Source: Leucobacter sp. UT-8R-CII-1-4 (GTDB lineage: Bacteria; Actinomycetota; Actinomycetes; Actinomycetales; Microbacteriaceae). From it: a stretch of 64,000 nucleotides of DNA. The position numbers and the translations under genes are program-made. Below, one piece after another: positions 25,453 through 33,726 of this stretch (position 1 is the stretch's first letter; the number at the start of each line of letters is the position of its first letter). The notes under the pieces are model-generated. The model saw nothing but the letters and a program-made list of their open reading frames with translations, searched no databases and was not told the origin of the DNA. Where the stretch lies: assembly GCF_030010235.1 (NCBI RefSeq), contig NZ_JASCRS010000004.1:310001-374000 (forward strand). The letters are read 5' to 3'.

Positions 25453-26148
25453 ATGGACCCCACCGCTCGCCGCCGCCGCACCGTGCTCATCGCCGCCATC
25501 GCCGGCGGCCTCATCCTGCTCCTCCTCATCGGCGTCGGCGTCTACGGACTCATCCGCGGACCCCAGACCACCGAACCCACTGAACCCACTTCTACCGATG
25601 GCCCGACGGCAACGAGCCCGGTACTCGTCCCGGCAGAACCGGAGCCGGTGGTCGCGCTCGGCGGGCCGGAGGAGTTCGCGGTGGCGGTGGCCGAGGCGCT
25701 GTTCACCTGGGATACGACCAGCGGGTATGGGCCTGCCGATTACGCGCAGATGCTCGCCGATGTCACCGCCGACACCGAGGCAGACGGCGCAGCATCCGAC
25801 GTCCGCGCGTACCTGCCGACGGCAGAGGTGTGGGCGCAGCTCCGCACCCACCAGACCCGGCAGCGGCTCACCATCGACACCATCGAAATCCCTGCCGCAT
25901 GGGATGACGCGGTGGCGCAGGCTGTGCCGGGGCAGATTCCTGACGGTGCGGTCGCGTACACGATCTCCGGCACCCGCTACCGCACCGGTTACTGGGGCAC
26001 CGATCCGGTCACGACAACACACCCGGTTGCGTTCACCGTGTTCCTCACCTGCACCCCCGAACGCGCCTCCGCGCCATCGCTGGCTGAGCCGATCACCGAC
26101 ACCTGTCTCTTGTTGCGGTTGTCGCAGCTCGACAACCCGCTGCGGTGA
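25453..26148 (+). CDS. VirB8/TcpC-like conjugation protein
   Basis: The protein has 231 residues. A short basic N-terminus (RRRR) is followed by one membrane helix (about 12-34). A Pro/Thr-rich spacer leads into an extracytoplasmic alpha/beta domain (about 70-230) that begins EEFAVAVAEALFTWDTTSGYGPADYAQML. This is the layout of VirB8/TcpC NTF2-like assembly factors of type IV secretion. The ATG is used rather than longer upstream frames because the membrane helix then sits in the right place and the leader motif remains non-coding. It is followed after 6 bp by the M23 peptidase gene. Confidence 0.72.
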   Translation: MDPTARRRRTVLIAAIAGGLILLLLIGVGVYGLIRGPQTTEPTEPTSTDGPTATSPVLVPAEPEPVVALGGPEEFAVAVAEALFTWDTTSGYGPADYAQMLADVTADTEADGAASDVRAYLPTAEVWAQLRTHQTRQRLTIDTIEIPAAWDDAVAQAVPGQIPDGAVAYTISGTRYRTGYWGTDPVTTTHPVAFTVFLTCTPERASAPSLAEPITDTCLLLRLSQLDNPLR

Positions 26149-26154
26149 CCGGCC

Positions 26155-27336
26155 ATGCTCAAGAAGCTCCTCGCAGCCCTCGCCGTCGCTGCCGTATTTT
26201 TCGGTCCCGCGACCGTTCTCCTCTCCGTCGCCGTCCTCGCCAGCCCTGCCATCGCCGCGTGCGCGCCGGGGTCGTTGATCGTCGGGCCGATCCCGGACTC
26301 ACTGACCGCGACCACGCGCAACGGTGAGACGGTGACACTGAATCGTCAGCAGCTCACCCACGCCGCCACGATCATCACCGTCGGTGGACAGACGGATGGG
26401 GTGGGGCGTGCAGGGGTGGTGATCGCGTTGATGGCAGCGCTCACGGAGTCGCACCTGCGGATGCTCACCAACACCGGCACCTACCCCGAATCCGCGAACT
26501 ACCCCAACGATGGGGATGCAGCCGATCATGATTCCCTCGGCCTGTTCCAGATGCGCCCGCAAGCCGGCTGGGGCACCGTTGCGGAGCTCATGGACCCGAA
26601 CTATCAAGCCCGCGCGTTCTACGGCGGACCGGCCGGACCCAACTACCCCTCACCGCGCGGGCTGCTTGACATTCCCGGGTGGCAGCAACTCGACCCAGGC
26701 GAAGCCGCCCAGGCCGTCGAGGTGTCGGCATACCCGGACAGGTATCAGAACTATCAGCCCGTCGCCGAAGCGATCCTCACCGCCCTCACCCGCCCCGCAC
26801 CATCAAGCGGCGGTGGCAACGGTGGTGATGTGGTGGTGCCTGAGACCACCAGGGTCGTGTTCCCGTTGCCGGAGGGGTCGTGGGTGCGGACCAGCCCGTT
26901 CGGGTGGCGCACCGACCCGATCACGTTCGAGACCGCGTTCCACTCCGGCAGCGACTTCGCCGCCGCCGACGGCACCCCAATCTACGCCGTCGCCGATGGG
27001 ATCGTCACCCACGCCGGATACACCGGCAACTGGGGCGGGCTCATCATCGTGGAGCACACTGTCGGCGGGGAACGTGTCGCGTCGTACTACGCGCATATGT
27101 GGGAGCACGGAATCCACGTCACCGAAGGCATGACCGTCACCGCAGGGCAGCACATCGGCGATGTCGGCTCCTCCGGGAAATCCACCGGCCCCCACCTCCA
27201 CCTCGAAATCCGCCCCGGAGGCACCGGTCAGCCCGCGATCGACGCCGACCAATGGCTCACCGACCACGACGCCGAAGGCATCACCGGCGGCAGCGCCTCC
27301 CGTGCGTCCTGCACGCTGAGCGGAGGTGGACGCTGA
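26155..27336 (+). CDS. VirB1-like secreted cell-wall hydrolase with M23 peptidase domain
   Basis: The protein has 393 residues. A signal or membrane segment (about 1-35) comes first. A transglycosylase-like region (about 50-205) contains ALTESHLRM, with the catalytic-type glutamate, and SLGLFQMRPQAGWG. A Gly/Ser linker leads to an M23 (LytM) endopeptidase domain (about 235-375) with HSGSDFA (first zinc His near 263), YYAHM and HLHLE near 347. It would open peptidoglycan locally so that the transfer channel can pass. It directly precedes the VirB2-like gene; the TGA stop overlaps the ATG of that gene. Confidence 0.88.
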   Translation: MLKKLLAALAVAAVFFGPATVLLSVAVLASPAIAACAPGSLIVGPIPDSLTATTRNGETVTLNRQQLTHAATIITVGGQTDGVGRAGVVIALMAALTESHLRMLTNTGTYPESANYPNDGDAADHDSLGLFQMRPQAGWGTVAELMDPNYQARAFYGGPAGPNYPSPRGLLDIPGWQQLDPGEAAQAVEVSAYPDRYQNYQPVAEAILTALTRPAPSSGGGNGGDVVVPETTRVVFPLPEGSWVRTSPFGWRTDPITFETAFHSGSDFAAADGTPIYAVADGIVTHAGYTGNWGGLIIVEHTVGGERVASYYAHMWEHGIHVTEGMTVTAGQHIGDVGSSGKSTGPHLHLEIRPGGTGQPAIDADQWLTDHDAEGITGGSASRASCTLSGGGR

Positions 27337-27602
27337 TGGACGTGTTCCCCGACTTCGGCGGCGTCGGCGCCGCCGCCGACCTGCGTACGGTGATCGGCGC
27401 GCTGCTGATGTTCGTACTCATCATCGCCGTGCTCATGCTGATCGTCTCCGTGATCGTCTGGGCTATCGCCTCATCGACCGGTAACCCGCACACCGCCATC
27501 AAGGCCAGGATCGGGGCCTGGGTTGCTCTCGGCACCGCGTCCCTCGCCGGAGCAGGCGTCGCCTGGGTCAACTTCCTCCTCGCCGTCGGCGAACGTCTCT
27601 AG
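27336..27602 (+). CDS. DUF6112 small membrane protein, VirB2-like (copy 1)
   Basis: The protein has 88 residues and two membrane helices (about 19-45 and 60-83). The first is followed by IASSTGNPHTAIKARIGAW. A paralogue with the same layout lies at 28119 (SSNPHLASRGKVGV). I assign it to DUF6112, which occurs at the VirB2/TrbC position of actinobacterial SCO6880-type secretion clusters. It probably forms a pilin-like or channel subunit. The two copies are split by an antisense lipoprotein gene, which is unusual. Confidence 0.75.
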   Translation: MDVFPDFGGVGAAADLRTVIGALLMFVLIIAVLMLIVSVIVWAIASSTGNPHTAIKARIGAWVALGTASLAGAGVAWVNFLLAVGERL

Positions 27603-27610
27603 TTTTGCTC

Positions 27611-28006
27611 CTAGTCCGTCGGTCGGCTGATGGTGATCTCGCCGCTGGTGAGCGCGTTACGAAGGCACTCAGCGATGCGTTGCGCATTATCCTCGGTCGC
27701 TTCGGGCTTGAGAGTGATGCCGAGGCCGGAAGGTGGCAGGTCCGCGCTCATAACCGTGGCCTCAATCATGGAATCAGAGTCACATCGGTCGTCCCCGGAG
27801 AAACGTGGGTCAGCGACCCCGACCGACCACTGGTTGCCGTTTGCGTCCACGGTCCTCACGTCGGAAACCGGAGAGCATCCCGCTAGCAGCACGCCAGTGG
27901 CGACAGCACACATTGCCAGAAGGTACCGGCCCCTTCTCGTGACTCGAGTAGCGGCAATCACATCAATAAGACTCGCCCCTGGCCCCGTTCCTTCGTTTGC
28001 CGACAT
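27611..28006 (-). CDS. Small lipoprotein on the opposite strand within the conjugation operon
   Basis: This is a protein of about 131 residues from ATG 28006; a GTG at 27961 would give a shorter and more usual signal peptide. A hydrophobic segment ends in LLAGCSP, a typical lipobox. The mature part contains GNQWSVGVADPRF and DDRCDSDSMIEAT and a C-terminal AQRIAECLRNALTSGEITIS. I recognise no family. It is the only antisense gene inside the transfer operon. A surface lipoprotein in this position could be an entry-exclusion factor, as in other conjugation systems; that is speculation based on location and type. Confidence 0.6.
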   Translation of the reverse strand: MSANEGTGPGASLIDVIAATRVTRRGRYLLAMCAVATGVLLAGCSPVSDVRTVDANGNQWSVGVADPRFSGDDRCDSDSMIEATVMSADLPPSGLGITLKPEATEDNAQRIAECLRNALTSGEITISRPTD

Positions 28007-28059
28007 CAGGGCAACGCGAATCCGCCTGTGACCAATCGAGCCTATCAAGGGGCCTCATG

Positions 28060-28076
28060 GTGCACCTGGCTGGCAA
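28060..28076 (+). repeat. Leader motif copy before the second DUF6112 gene
   Basis: GTGCACCTGGCTGGCAA, preceded by G, is an exact match to the GGTGCACCTG-N-CTGG core. It lies 42 bp before the GTG start at 28119. Read from its GTG it would encode a 13-residue peptide (MHLAGKSAIPRRL) ending in TGA at 28099-28101, just before the ribosome site. Confidence 0.6.
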
Positions 28077-28118
28077 GTCCGCCATTCCCCGGCGCTTGTG
28101 AGCAGAAGGAGCATCCCT

Positions 28119-28388
28119 GTGATTGATATTGATCCGAACGGTACCGGGCTTCCCGGTATCGAGCAGTTGCGCATCATCGTCGGCGCGGTCATGACCGTCG
28201 GCCTGATCCTCTCCGTCCTCGCCCTGATCATCTCAGCGATCGTGTGGGGTTTCGGCGCGAACTCCTCCAACCCGCACCTCGCGTCGCGCGGGAAGGTCGG
28301 CGTGCTCGTGTCCTGTGGGGCGGCGATCATCTGCGGCGCCAGCGTGACGCTCATCAACTTCTTCTGGGGCGTCGGCCAAGCCGTCTAG
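28119..28388 (+). CDS. DUF6112 small membrane protein, VirB2-like (copy 2)
   Basis: The protein has 89 residues with two membrane helices (about 18-44 and 60-85). It parallels the copy at 27336 in layout and in the linker SSNPHLASRGKVG. The GTG at 28119 is chosen because AGAAGGAG lies 8 bp upstream; a GTG at 28098 would add seven residues and run through that ribosome site. It is followed by the VirB6-like gene after 30 bp. Having two related subunits may give a hetero-oligomeric channel or pilus. Confidence 0.75.
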   Translation: MIDIDPNGTGLPGIEQLRIIVGAVMTVGLILSVLALIISAIVWGFGANSSNPHLASRGKVGVLVSCGAAIICGASVTLINFFWGVGQAV

Positions 28389-28418
28389 CCCCACCGCGTA
28401 CGAGGGAAGGAGGATGCG

Positions 28419-29798
28419 GTGAGTGTGTGTGATGTGCCGGTGATCTCGGCAGTGTGCGACACCGTCGGCCAAGGCGCCGCGCAGTTGATCGCGGCCCCGT
28501 TCGACTGGCTCGCCCAGGCGATGGGCGGGGCGGCGGCGTGGCTGTTTGAGGCGGTCTGGGCGGTGTTCGACACCACCACCCTCGTCGACGTCACAGACGA
28601 AGGCTATGTCGGGGTCTACAACATCCTGTTCGGGGTGGCGGTGTTCGTGGTGCTGATCTTCTTCTGCCTGCAACTGATCACCGGCCTTATCCACCGCGAC
28701 CCCACCGCCCTCACCCGCGCCGCTCTCGGAGCGGCGAAGAGCATTCTCGGCTCGTTCGTCGCTATCGGCCTCACCGGGCTGTTGTTGGAGATCACGGATC
28801 AGCTCGCGGTCGGGATCGTGCAGGCGACGGGGAACACGATGGAATCCATCGGCGACCGGATCACCCTGCTCGCGGCGGGGTTCGCGGGGATCAACATCGC
28901 CGCTCCCGGTGTCGGGGCGATCGTCACGATCTTCCTCGCCGGCCTTGCCATCAGCGCGGCTGCGATCGTGTGGTTCTCCCTCCTGATCCGCAAAGCCCTC
29001 CTGCTCGTCGCGATCGTGTTCGCACCCATCGCTCTCGCTGGGTTCTCGTGGGATGCGACCAAGGGCTGGTTCGGGAAGTGGGCGACGTTCGTGATCGCGC
29101 TGATCTTGTCGAAGCTCGTGCTCGTGGTGATCTTCCTCGTCGCGATCACCCAAGTGAGTGCTCCGATCGAGCTGGATCTCGCGTCGATCAGCGACCCCAT
29201 CGCCGGGGTCGTGCTGATGTTCATCGCCGCGTTCGCCCCGTACATGACGTACAAGTTCGTCACGTTCATCGGATTCGATATGTACCACTCGATGAGCGCG
29301 GAACAAGAAGCCAAGTCCGCGCTCAACCGTCCCGTCCCTGTGCCGTCAGCGCCGAAGACGGACGGGGCGAAGAAGGTGCTCGATGGCGCCGGCGACACAC
29401 CTACCGGAGGCGGCGGCAGTGCGGGACCCTCCGCCGGTGGGGCTACGCCAACTGCGTCCAGTGCGGCACCCGCCGCGACCGGCGGTGCGGCTGCTTCCGG
29501 GAGCGTCGGAGCCGGCGCGAGCGGCGCAGGAGCCGGGGCGGGCGCGGCCGCCGCCGGGCCCGCGGCAGCTGTCGTCGTCGGGGCCCAGGTGGTGGGTGCG
29601 GCGGCGACCGCGGGCCCGAAACTCGGCGGCAAGGTCGGCGGTGCCGCAGAGGGTCACGCGGCAGGGGCCGGTGAACCCGCGCAACCCGCACCGCCACCGC
29701 CCGCACCGAGCCACACCCCGACCGCACCACCGGCGCGACCGACGCCCTCGACGCCTCCGCCCGCGCCCTCATCGAAGCCGACTGCCAGGACGGAGTGA
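28419..29798 (+). CDS. TrbL/VirB6-like polytopic conjugation protein
   Basis: The protein has 459 residues. About six membrane helices occupy residues 60-300. A helical N-terminus (VCDVPVISAVCDTVGQGAAQLIAAPFDWLAQ) comes first, and SFVAIGLTGLLLEITDQLA and WDATKGWFGKWATFVIALILSKLV are typical of TrbL/VirB6. The last 150 residues are a low-complexity Ala/Gly/Pro tail without predicted fold, probably cytoplasmic or intrinsically disordered. It forms the inner-membrane channel of the transfer apparatus. The GTG start follows GAAGGAGG. Confidence 0.82.
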   Translation: MSVCDVPVISAVCDTVGQGAAQLIAAPFDWLAQAMGGAAAWLFEAVWAVFDTTTLVDVTDEGYVGVYNILFGVAVFVVLIFFCLQLITGLIHRDPTALTRAALGAAKSILGSFVAIGLTGLLLEITDQLAVGIVQATGNTMESIGDRITLLAAGFAGINIAAPGVGAIVTIFLAGLAISAAAIVWFSLLIRKALLLVAIVFAPIALAGFSWDATKGWFGKWATFVIALILSKLVLVVIFLVAITQVSAPIELDLASISDPIAGVVLMFIAAFAPYMTYKFVTFIGFDMYHSMSAEQEAKSALNRPVPVPSAPKTDGAKKVLDGAGDTPTGGGGSAGPSAGGATPTASSAAPAATGGAAASGSVGAGASGAGAGAGAAAAGPAAAVVVGAQVVGAAATAGPKLGGKVGGAAEGHAAGAGEPAQPAPPPPAPSHTPTAPPARPTPSTPPPAPSSKPTARTE

Positions 29799-29801
29799 CC
29801 G

Positions 29802-31271
29802 ATGTCGACTCAGCAGAACACGAGCAGTGCGGGGTTTGGGTTGCGGGCGGTGCAGTTCTCCCGCCTCACCCGCCGCGGCATCCTCCTCGGCCTCTCCCTC
29901 CCGCAACTCCTCGTCCTCGCCGTCGGCGTGCTTTCCATCGTCGGCGCCCTCTATGCCGGGGGCGGGATGCTGCTGGCCTGGACCGCACCCATCTGGCTGC
30001 TCTGTGCAGCCCTCGCATGGACACCCATCGGCGGCAGGAAGCTCATCGAGTGGGTGCCCGTCACCTTCCAGTGGGTGGCCCGCACGCAGGCACGGCAGAC
30101 GGTGTTCCAGCGGCGGGTCGTGAAGCCCCGTCCTGCGGGCACGCTCGCTCTTCCCGGTGATGCGGCGTCGCTGCGGGAGTGGGAGGACCCGGAGACGGGT
30201 GCGGCGATGATCCACGACCCCCACGCCCAGACCCTCACCGCGATCGTCGGCATCTCACATCCCGCGTTCGTGCTCCTCGACCCCGGCGAACAGGAACGCC
30301 GCGTCGCCACCTGGGGCCGCGTGCTCGCCACCACCTGCCGGTCCGGTCGGATCGCCCGCCTTCAAGTGTGCGAACGCACCCTCCCCGATGGAGGTTCCGG
30401 ACTGATCGAGTGGTGGCAACGCCACGGCACTGACGACGGGTCTTGGACCTCCACCGTGTACCGCGAGCTCATCGACCGTGCCGGACCCGCCGGGGAACGC
30501 CACGCCACCAACATCAGCGTCGCCCTCGACCTCAAAGCTGCCGCCCGCCAGGTCCGCACCAACGGCGGCGGCATCAAGGGAGCCGCCGCCGTTCTACGAC
30601 AGGAGATGACCACCCTCGTGACGGCGCTGCGGGCGGCGGAGCTCACGATCACCGGGTGGCTCACCCCCGCACAGGTCGCAGTGATCCTCCGATCCGCTTA
30701 CGACCCCGCCACGGCCGCGATCCTCGAACGGAACACCGACATCGGCCGCACGCTTGCCACCGCGGGCCCGGTCGCGGTCACCGAATCTTGGGATCGCCTG
30801 CGGTCGGATTCCGCGCACCATGCCGTGCTGTGGGTGTCGGAGTGGCCGAGGTCGCAGGTGTATCCAGGGTTCCTCGCACCCGTGCTGCTGTCCTCCGGGA
30901 TACAGCGGGCGCTTTCGCTGATCTGTACGCCGATCCGGTCGGATCAGGCGGCCAGGGATATCAGGAAGAAGAAGACCGAGCTGATCTCGGATGCCGCGCA
31001 GCGGCAGAAGATGGGGCAAATCGAAGACGCCTCCCAAACCGCCGAATACGGCGACGTACTCCAACAAGAAGCCGACCTCACCGCCGGCCACGGAGTCCTC
31101 CGCTACACCGGCCTCATCAGCATCAGCGCGTCCACTTCGGAAGAACTCGATACCGCGGTCGCGGCGATCGAGCAGGCCGCGATCCAAGCATCCTGCGAGA
31201 CCCGGCGTCTCGTTGGGCAGCAAGCGCAAGCCTTCACCGTCGCAGCGTTGCCGCTGTGCCGCACCGTCTGA
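29802..31271 (+). CDS. SCO6880-family type IV secretion protein
   Basis: The protein has 489 residues. Two close membrane helices (about 27-70), PrgI-like, are followed by a long soluble domain. Recognisable parts include WVPVTFQWVARTQARQTVFQ, LTAIVGISHPAFVLLDPGEQ and GPVAVTESWDRLRSDSAHHAV. It lacks a Walker A motif, and the ATPase is the next-but-one gene. This family is characteristic of actinobacterial conjugative elements and appears to act as a VirB4 N-terminal partner split from its ATPase. It begins 4 bp after the VirB6-like gene. Confidence 0.85.
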   Translation: MSTQQNTSSAGFGLRAVQFSRLTRRGILLGLSLPQLLVLAVGVLSIVGALYAGGGMLLAWTAPIWLLCAALAWTPIGGRKLIEWVPVTFQWVARTQARQTVFQRRVVKPRPAGTLALPGDAASLREWEDPETGAAMIHDPHAQTLTAIVGISHPAFVLLDPGEQERRVATWGRVLATTCRSGRIARLQVCERTLPDGGSGLIEWWQRHGTDDGSWTSTVYRELIDRAGPAGERHATNISVALDLKAAARQVRTNGGGIKGAAAVLRQEMTTLVTALRAAELTITGWLTPAQVAVILRSAYDPATAAILERNTDIGRTLATAGPVAVTESWDRLRSDSAHHAVLWVSEWPRSQVYPGFLAPVLLSSGIQRALSLICTPIRSDQAARDIRKKKTELISDAAQRQKMGQIEDASQTAEYGDVLQQEADLTAGHGVLRYTGLISISASTSEELDTAVAAIEQAAIQASCETRRLVGQQAQAFTVAALPLCRTV

Positions 31272-31287
31272 ACGACAGGAGCCCGTC

Positions 31288-32070
31288 ATGCCGACCTTCC
31301 AGAACCCGACCACGGACGCCGCGGAAGCGTCCGAAGCGCTCCGTGGGCTCGCGCACGCCTCCCGCGTGTTCGAGGACCCCACTGACACCTACACGGTGCT
31401 CGGTGATCTCCTTGCCGGGGTGCGCTCCCTCCGGCAAGTCCTCGACCAGCTCGCCACCACCCACGAGACGAACCGGGTGCGCGCGCACGACGACGCCGGG
31501 GATCAGACCGCCGGCGCAACCTACGCGCTCGCCGCGACCGCCGAGCTACAGCAGGCGGCGGCGTTGCTGGATGGCGTGCATCAGCGAGTGGATGCGGCGG
31601 TGGCTGATTCAGGACGGATCGCCTGGCACCCCGCGGCTCGAGAACCAGGCCCGGTGTCGCGGTGGGTGAGCGTGGTATTCCTGCAAGGGCAGGAAGCCGA
31701 CGAAGTGCTGACGATCATCGACCGCGACGGCACTGACGCGGCGATCGAGCACCTGTCCGGGTTCGACCTGGGCGAGGAGACCACGCAGGCCGCGCTCGTC
31801 AACGGACACGTCTACAACACCATCCCCACCGGCCCCCTCGACCACACCACCACCGCAGGCGTCTACACCCTGACGTACAACCACGACCACGGGCACGTGT
31901 CCCTGCTCCGAGCCCACACGGAAACACGAGAGCCGGATGCTGAGGCTCCGTCTGCGCGGACGACGCCGACCCGTCCACGGGCGCGGCGCCAAGCGGCGGT
32001 GGACGAGGAGGAAGACGACTGGTTCGCGCAGTCACAGTCCTCATCCGCGTTGCGGGGGCGGGCACTGTGA
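31288..32070 (+). CDS. Conserved hypothetical protein of the transfer operon
   Basis: The 260-residue protein starts at ATG 31288 with GACAGGAG upstream. The N-terminal half is helical (ALRGLAHASRVFEDPTDTYTVLGDLLAGVRSLRQVLDQLA, likely coiled coil). The middle (about 135-215) looks like a compact alpha/beta domain (SVVFLQGQEADEVLTIIDRDG). The C-terminus ends EEEDDWFAQSQSSSALRGRAL. I know it only as a protein that occurs between the SCO6880 and VirB4 genes in similar elements. The stop overlaps the VirB4 start. Function unknown. Confidence 0.7.
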   Translation: MPTFQNPTTDAAEASEALRGLAHASRVFEDPTDTYTVLGDLLAGVRSLRQVLDQLATTHETNRVRAHDDAGDQTAGATYALAATAELQQAAALLDGVHQRVDAAVADSGRIAWHPAAREPGPVSRWVSVVFLQGQEADEVLTIIDRDGTDAAIEHLSGFDLGEETTQAALVNGHVYNTIPTGPLDHTTTAGVYTLTYNHDHGHVSLLRAHTETREPDAEAPSARTTPTRPRARRQAAVDEEEDDWFAQSQSSSALRGRAL

Positions 32071-33545
32071 GCGATCGCCAGAAGCTCCATACCGCGGCGT
32101 TGGTCGAACCGGCCGGTGAACGCCGCAAGCAGCGAAAGGCACGTAAGCACGCCGCCGCGAAGATCGAAACCAGCGCCCGTCGCACCGAGCAGTCGGCGGA
32201 GCGTGAACGGCTGGCGGCGGAGCGTGCGGAACGCCGTAACACCACCTACCTCCCCGCCGCCGGCGAACCAGGGGCAGCGGCGCTGCGGACGCCGGGGCGG
32301 TTCCGGTTGCCGCGACATCAGGACACCTCGGCGACGCTCGCGGGCGTATACCCGTTCCTCGCCGAAGGCGGCCTCGGCGCCGACGGCGTATTCATTGGCC
32401 AAGACCTCTACTCCGGCGGCTCCTTCGTCTACGACCCCTGGACCCTCTACGCCCGCGGCCTCATCACCGCACCCAACATCGTCCTCGCCGGGATCGTCGG
32501 CTCCGGCAAGTCCTCACTCGCCAAGTCCCTCTACACCCGGTCGATCCCGTTCGGACGCCGCGTGTACGTGCCCGGCGACCCGAAGGGCGAACATACCGCG
32601 GTCGCGGAGGCGGTCGGCGGGCGGGCGATCGTGCTCGGGCATGGGCTCCGCAACCGGCTCAACCCCCTCGATGAAGGCCACCGCACATCCGGGGTGAGCG
32701 ATGCGGAATGGGCGGCGCAAGTCGCGTCCCGCCGCCGGGAACTCATCGGCGCGCTCGCAGAGACCGTCCTGGATCGGGTGCTGTCGCCGTTGGAGCACAC
32801 CGCGATCGACCTCGCCCTCCAAGACACCGTCCGCACCGCTGACGTGCCAATCCTGCCGATGGTCGTCGACCGTATCCTCGCCCCTGACCCCGCGACCGAC
32901 ACCGACGGGAGGCTGGCAGAGGACGGCCGGCTCGTCGGCCACGCCCTCCGACGCCTCGTTGCCGGTGATCTTGCGGGGCTGTTCGATGGGCCATCGACGG
33001 TCAGGTTTGACCCGTCGCTGCCGATGGTGAGCTTGGACTTGTCGCGGGTGGCGGAGAACAGCACGTTGATCTCCGTGCTGATGACCTGCTCATCGGCGTG
33101 GATGGAGTCAGCACTGATGGACCCAAATGGCGGGCACCGGTGGGTGATCTACGACGAAGCCTGGCGACTCATGGCCTACCCCGCCCTCCTACGCCGCATG
33201 GACGCGCAATGGCGACTCGCACGGCATTACGGCATCGCGAACATGCTGATCTTCCACAAACTCACCGACCTCGACAACGTCGGCGACTCCGGGTCCGCGA
33301 TGCGCGCCCTCGCGAACAGCCTGTTGGCGAATGCGGAGACTAGGATCATCTACCGGCAAGAACCCGACCAACTCGGAGCCACCGCCGCCGCCCTCGGTCT
33401 CACCGGCACCGAACAGAAACTCCTCCCAGGACTCGGCACCGGGCAAGGACTCTGGCGGATCAAGGAACGCTCCTTCGTCGTCCAGCACCAACTCCACCCG
33501 GCTGAGCTCGCCGCGTTCGACACCACAGCAAGGATGAAGGGCTAA
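32067..33545 (+). CDS. VirB4-like type IV secretion ATPase
   Basis: The protein has 492 residues. A charged N-terminal helix (RKQRKARKHAAAKIE) precedes the ATPase. Walker A is GIVGSGKSSLAKSL (near 141-154), and Walker B lies in WVIYDEAWRLM near 360-370. Further blocks are VYVPGDPKGEHTAVAEAVGG and FHKLTDLDNVGDSGSAM. It powers assembly and substrate transport in the conjugation channel. The usual VirB4 N-terminal domain is missing; the SCO6880 protein probably provides it. It is translationally coupled to the preceding gene by 4 bp. The gap 33546-33726 holds no gene; a weak leader-motif variant (CCGCACCTACTTGG) lies near 33635. Confidence 0.9.
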   Translation: MSDRQKLHTAALVEPAGERRKQRKARKHAAAKIETSARRTEQSAERERLAAERAERRNTTYLPAAGEPGAAALRTPGRFRLPRHQDTSATLAGVYPFLAEGGLGADGVFIGQDLYSGGSFVYDPWTLYARGLITAPNIVLAGIVGSGKSSLAKSLYTRSIPFGRRVYVPGDPKGEHTAVAEAVGGRAIVLGHGLRNRLNPLDEGHRTSGVSDAEWAAQVASRRRELIGALAETVLDRVLSPLEHTAIDLALQDTVRTADVPILPMVVDRILAPDPATDTDGRLAEDGRLVGHALRRLVAGDLAGLFDGPSTVRFDPSLPMVSLDLSRVAENSTLISVLMTCSSAWMESALMDPNGGHRWVIYDEAWRLMAYPALLRRMDAQWRLARHYGIANMLIFHKLTDLDNVGDSGSAMRALANSLLANAETRIIYRQEPDQLGATAAALGLTGTEQKLLPGLGTGQGLWRIKERSFVVQHQLHPAELAAFDTTARMKG

Positions 33546-33726
33546 ACGCTTACGTTCGGGATTTCTGAACCCTGATTCCGCGTGATTCCGCCGATCTCGG
33601 CTGATCGGTGGGGTGTTGTGAGGGCGCAAGTTCCCGCACCTACTTGGGCACTCGCGGTGACTGTTTTGGCGTGCTGGTTCGTACCTATCCTTCGATTGAT
33701 TCGCCATAAACGAGGGAGCAGCACTG

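Noticed and set aside
28233..29306. 357-residue antisense frame opposite the VirB6-like gene
   Set aside because: Its composition (Arg/Asp/His-rich) is typical of reverse-complement reading of membrane helices.
33635..33652. CCGCACCTACTTGGGCAC as another leader motif copy
   Set aside because: It has too many differences and lies 75 bp before the DprA start; kept only as a weak variant.
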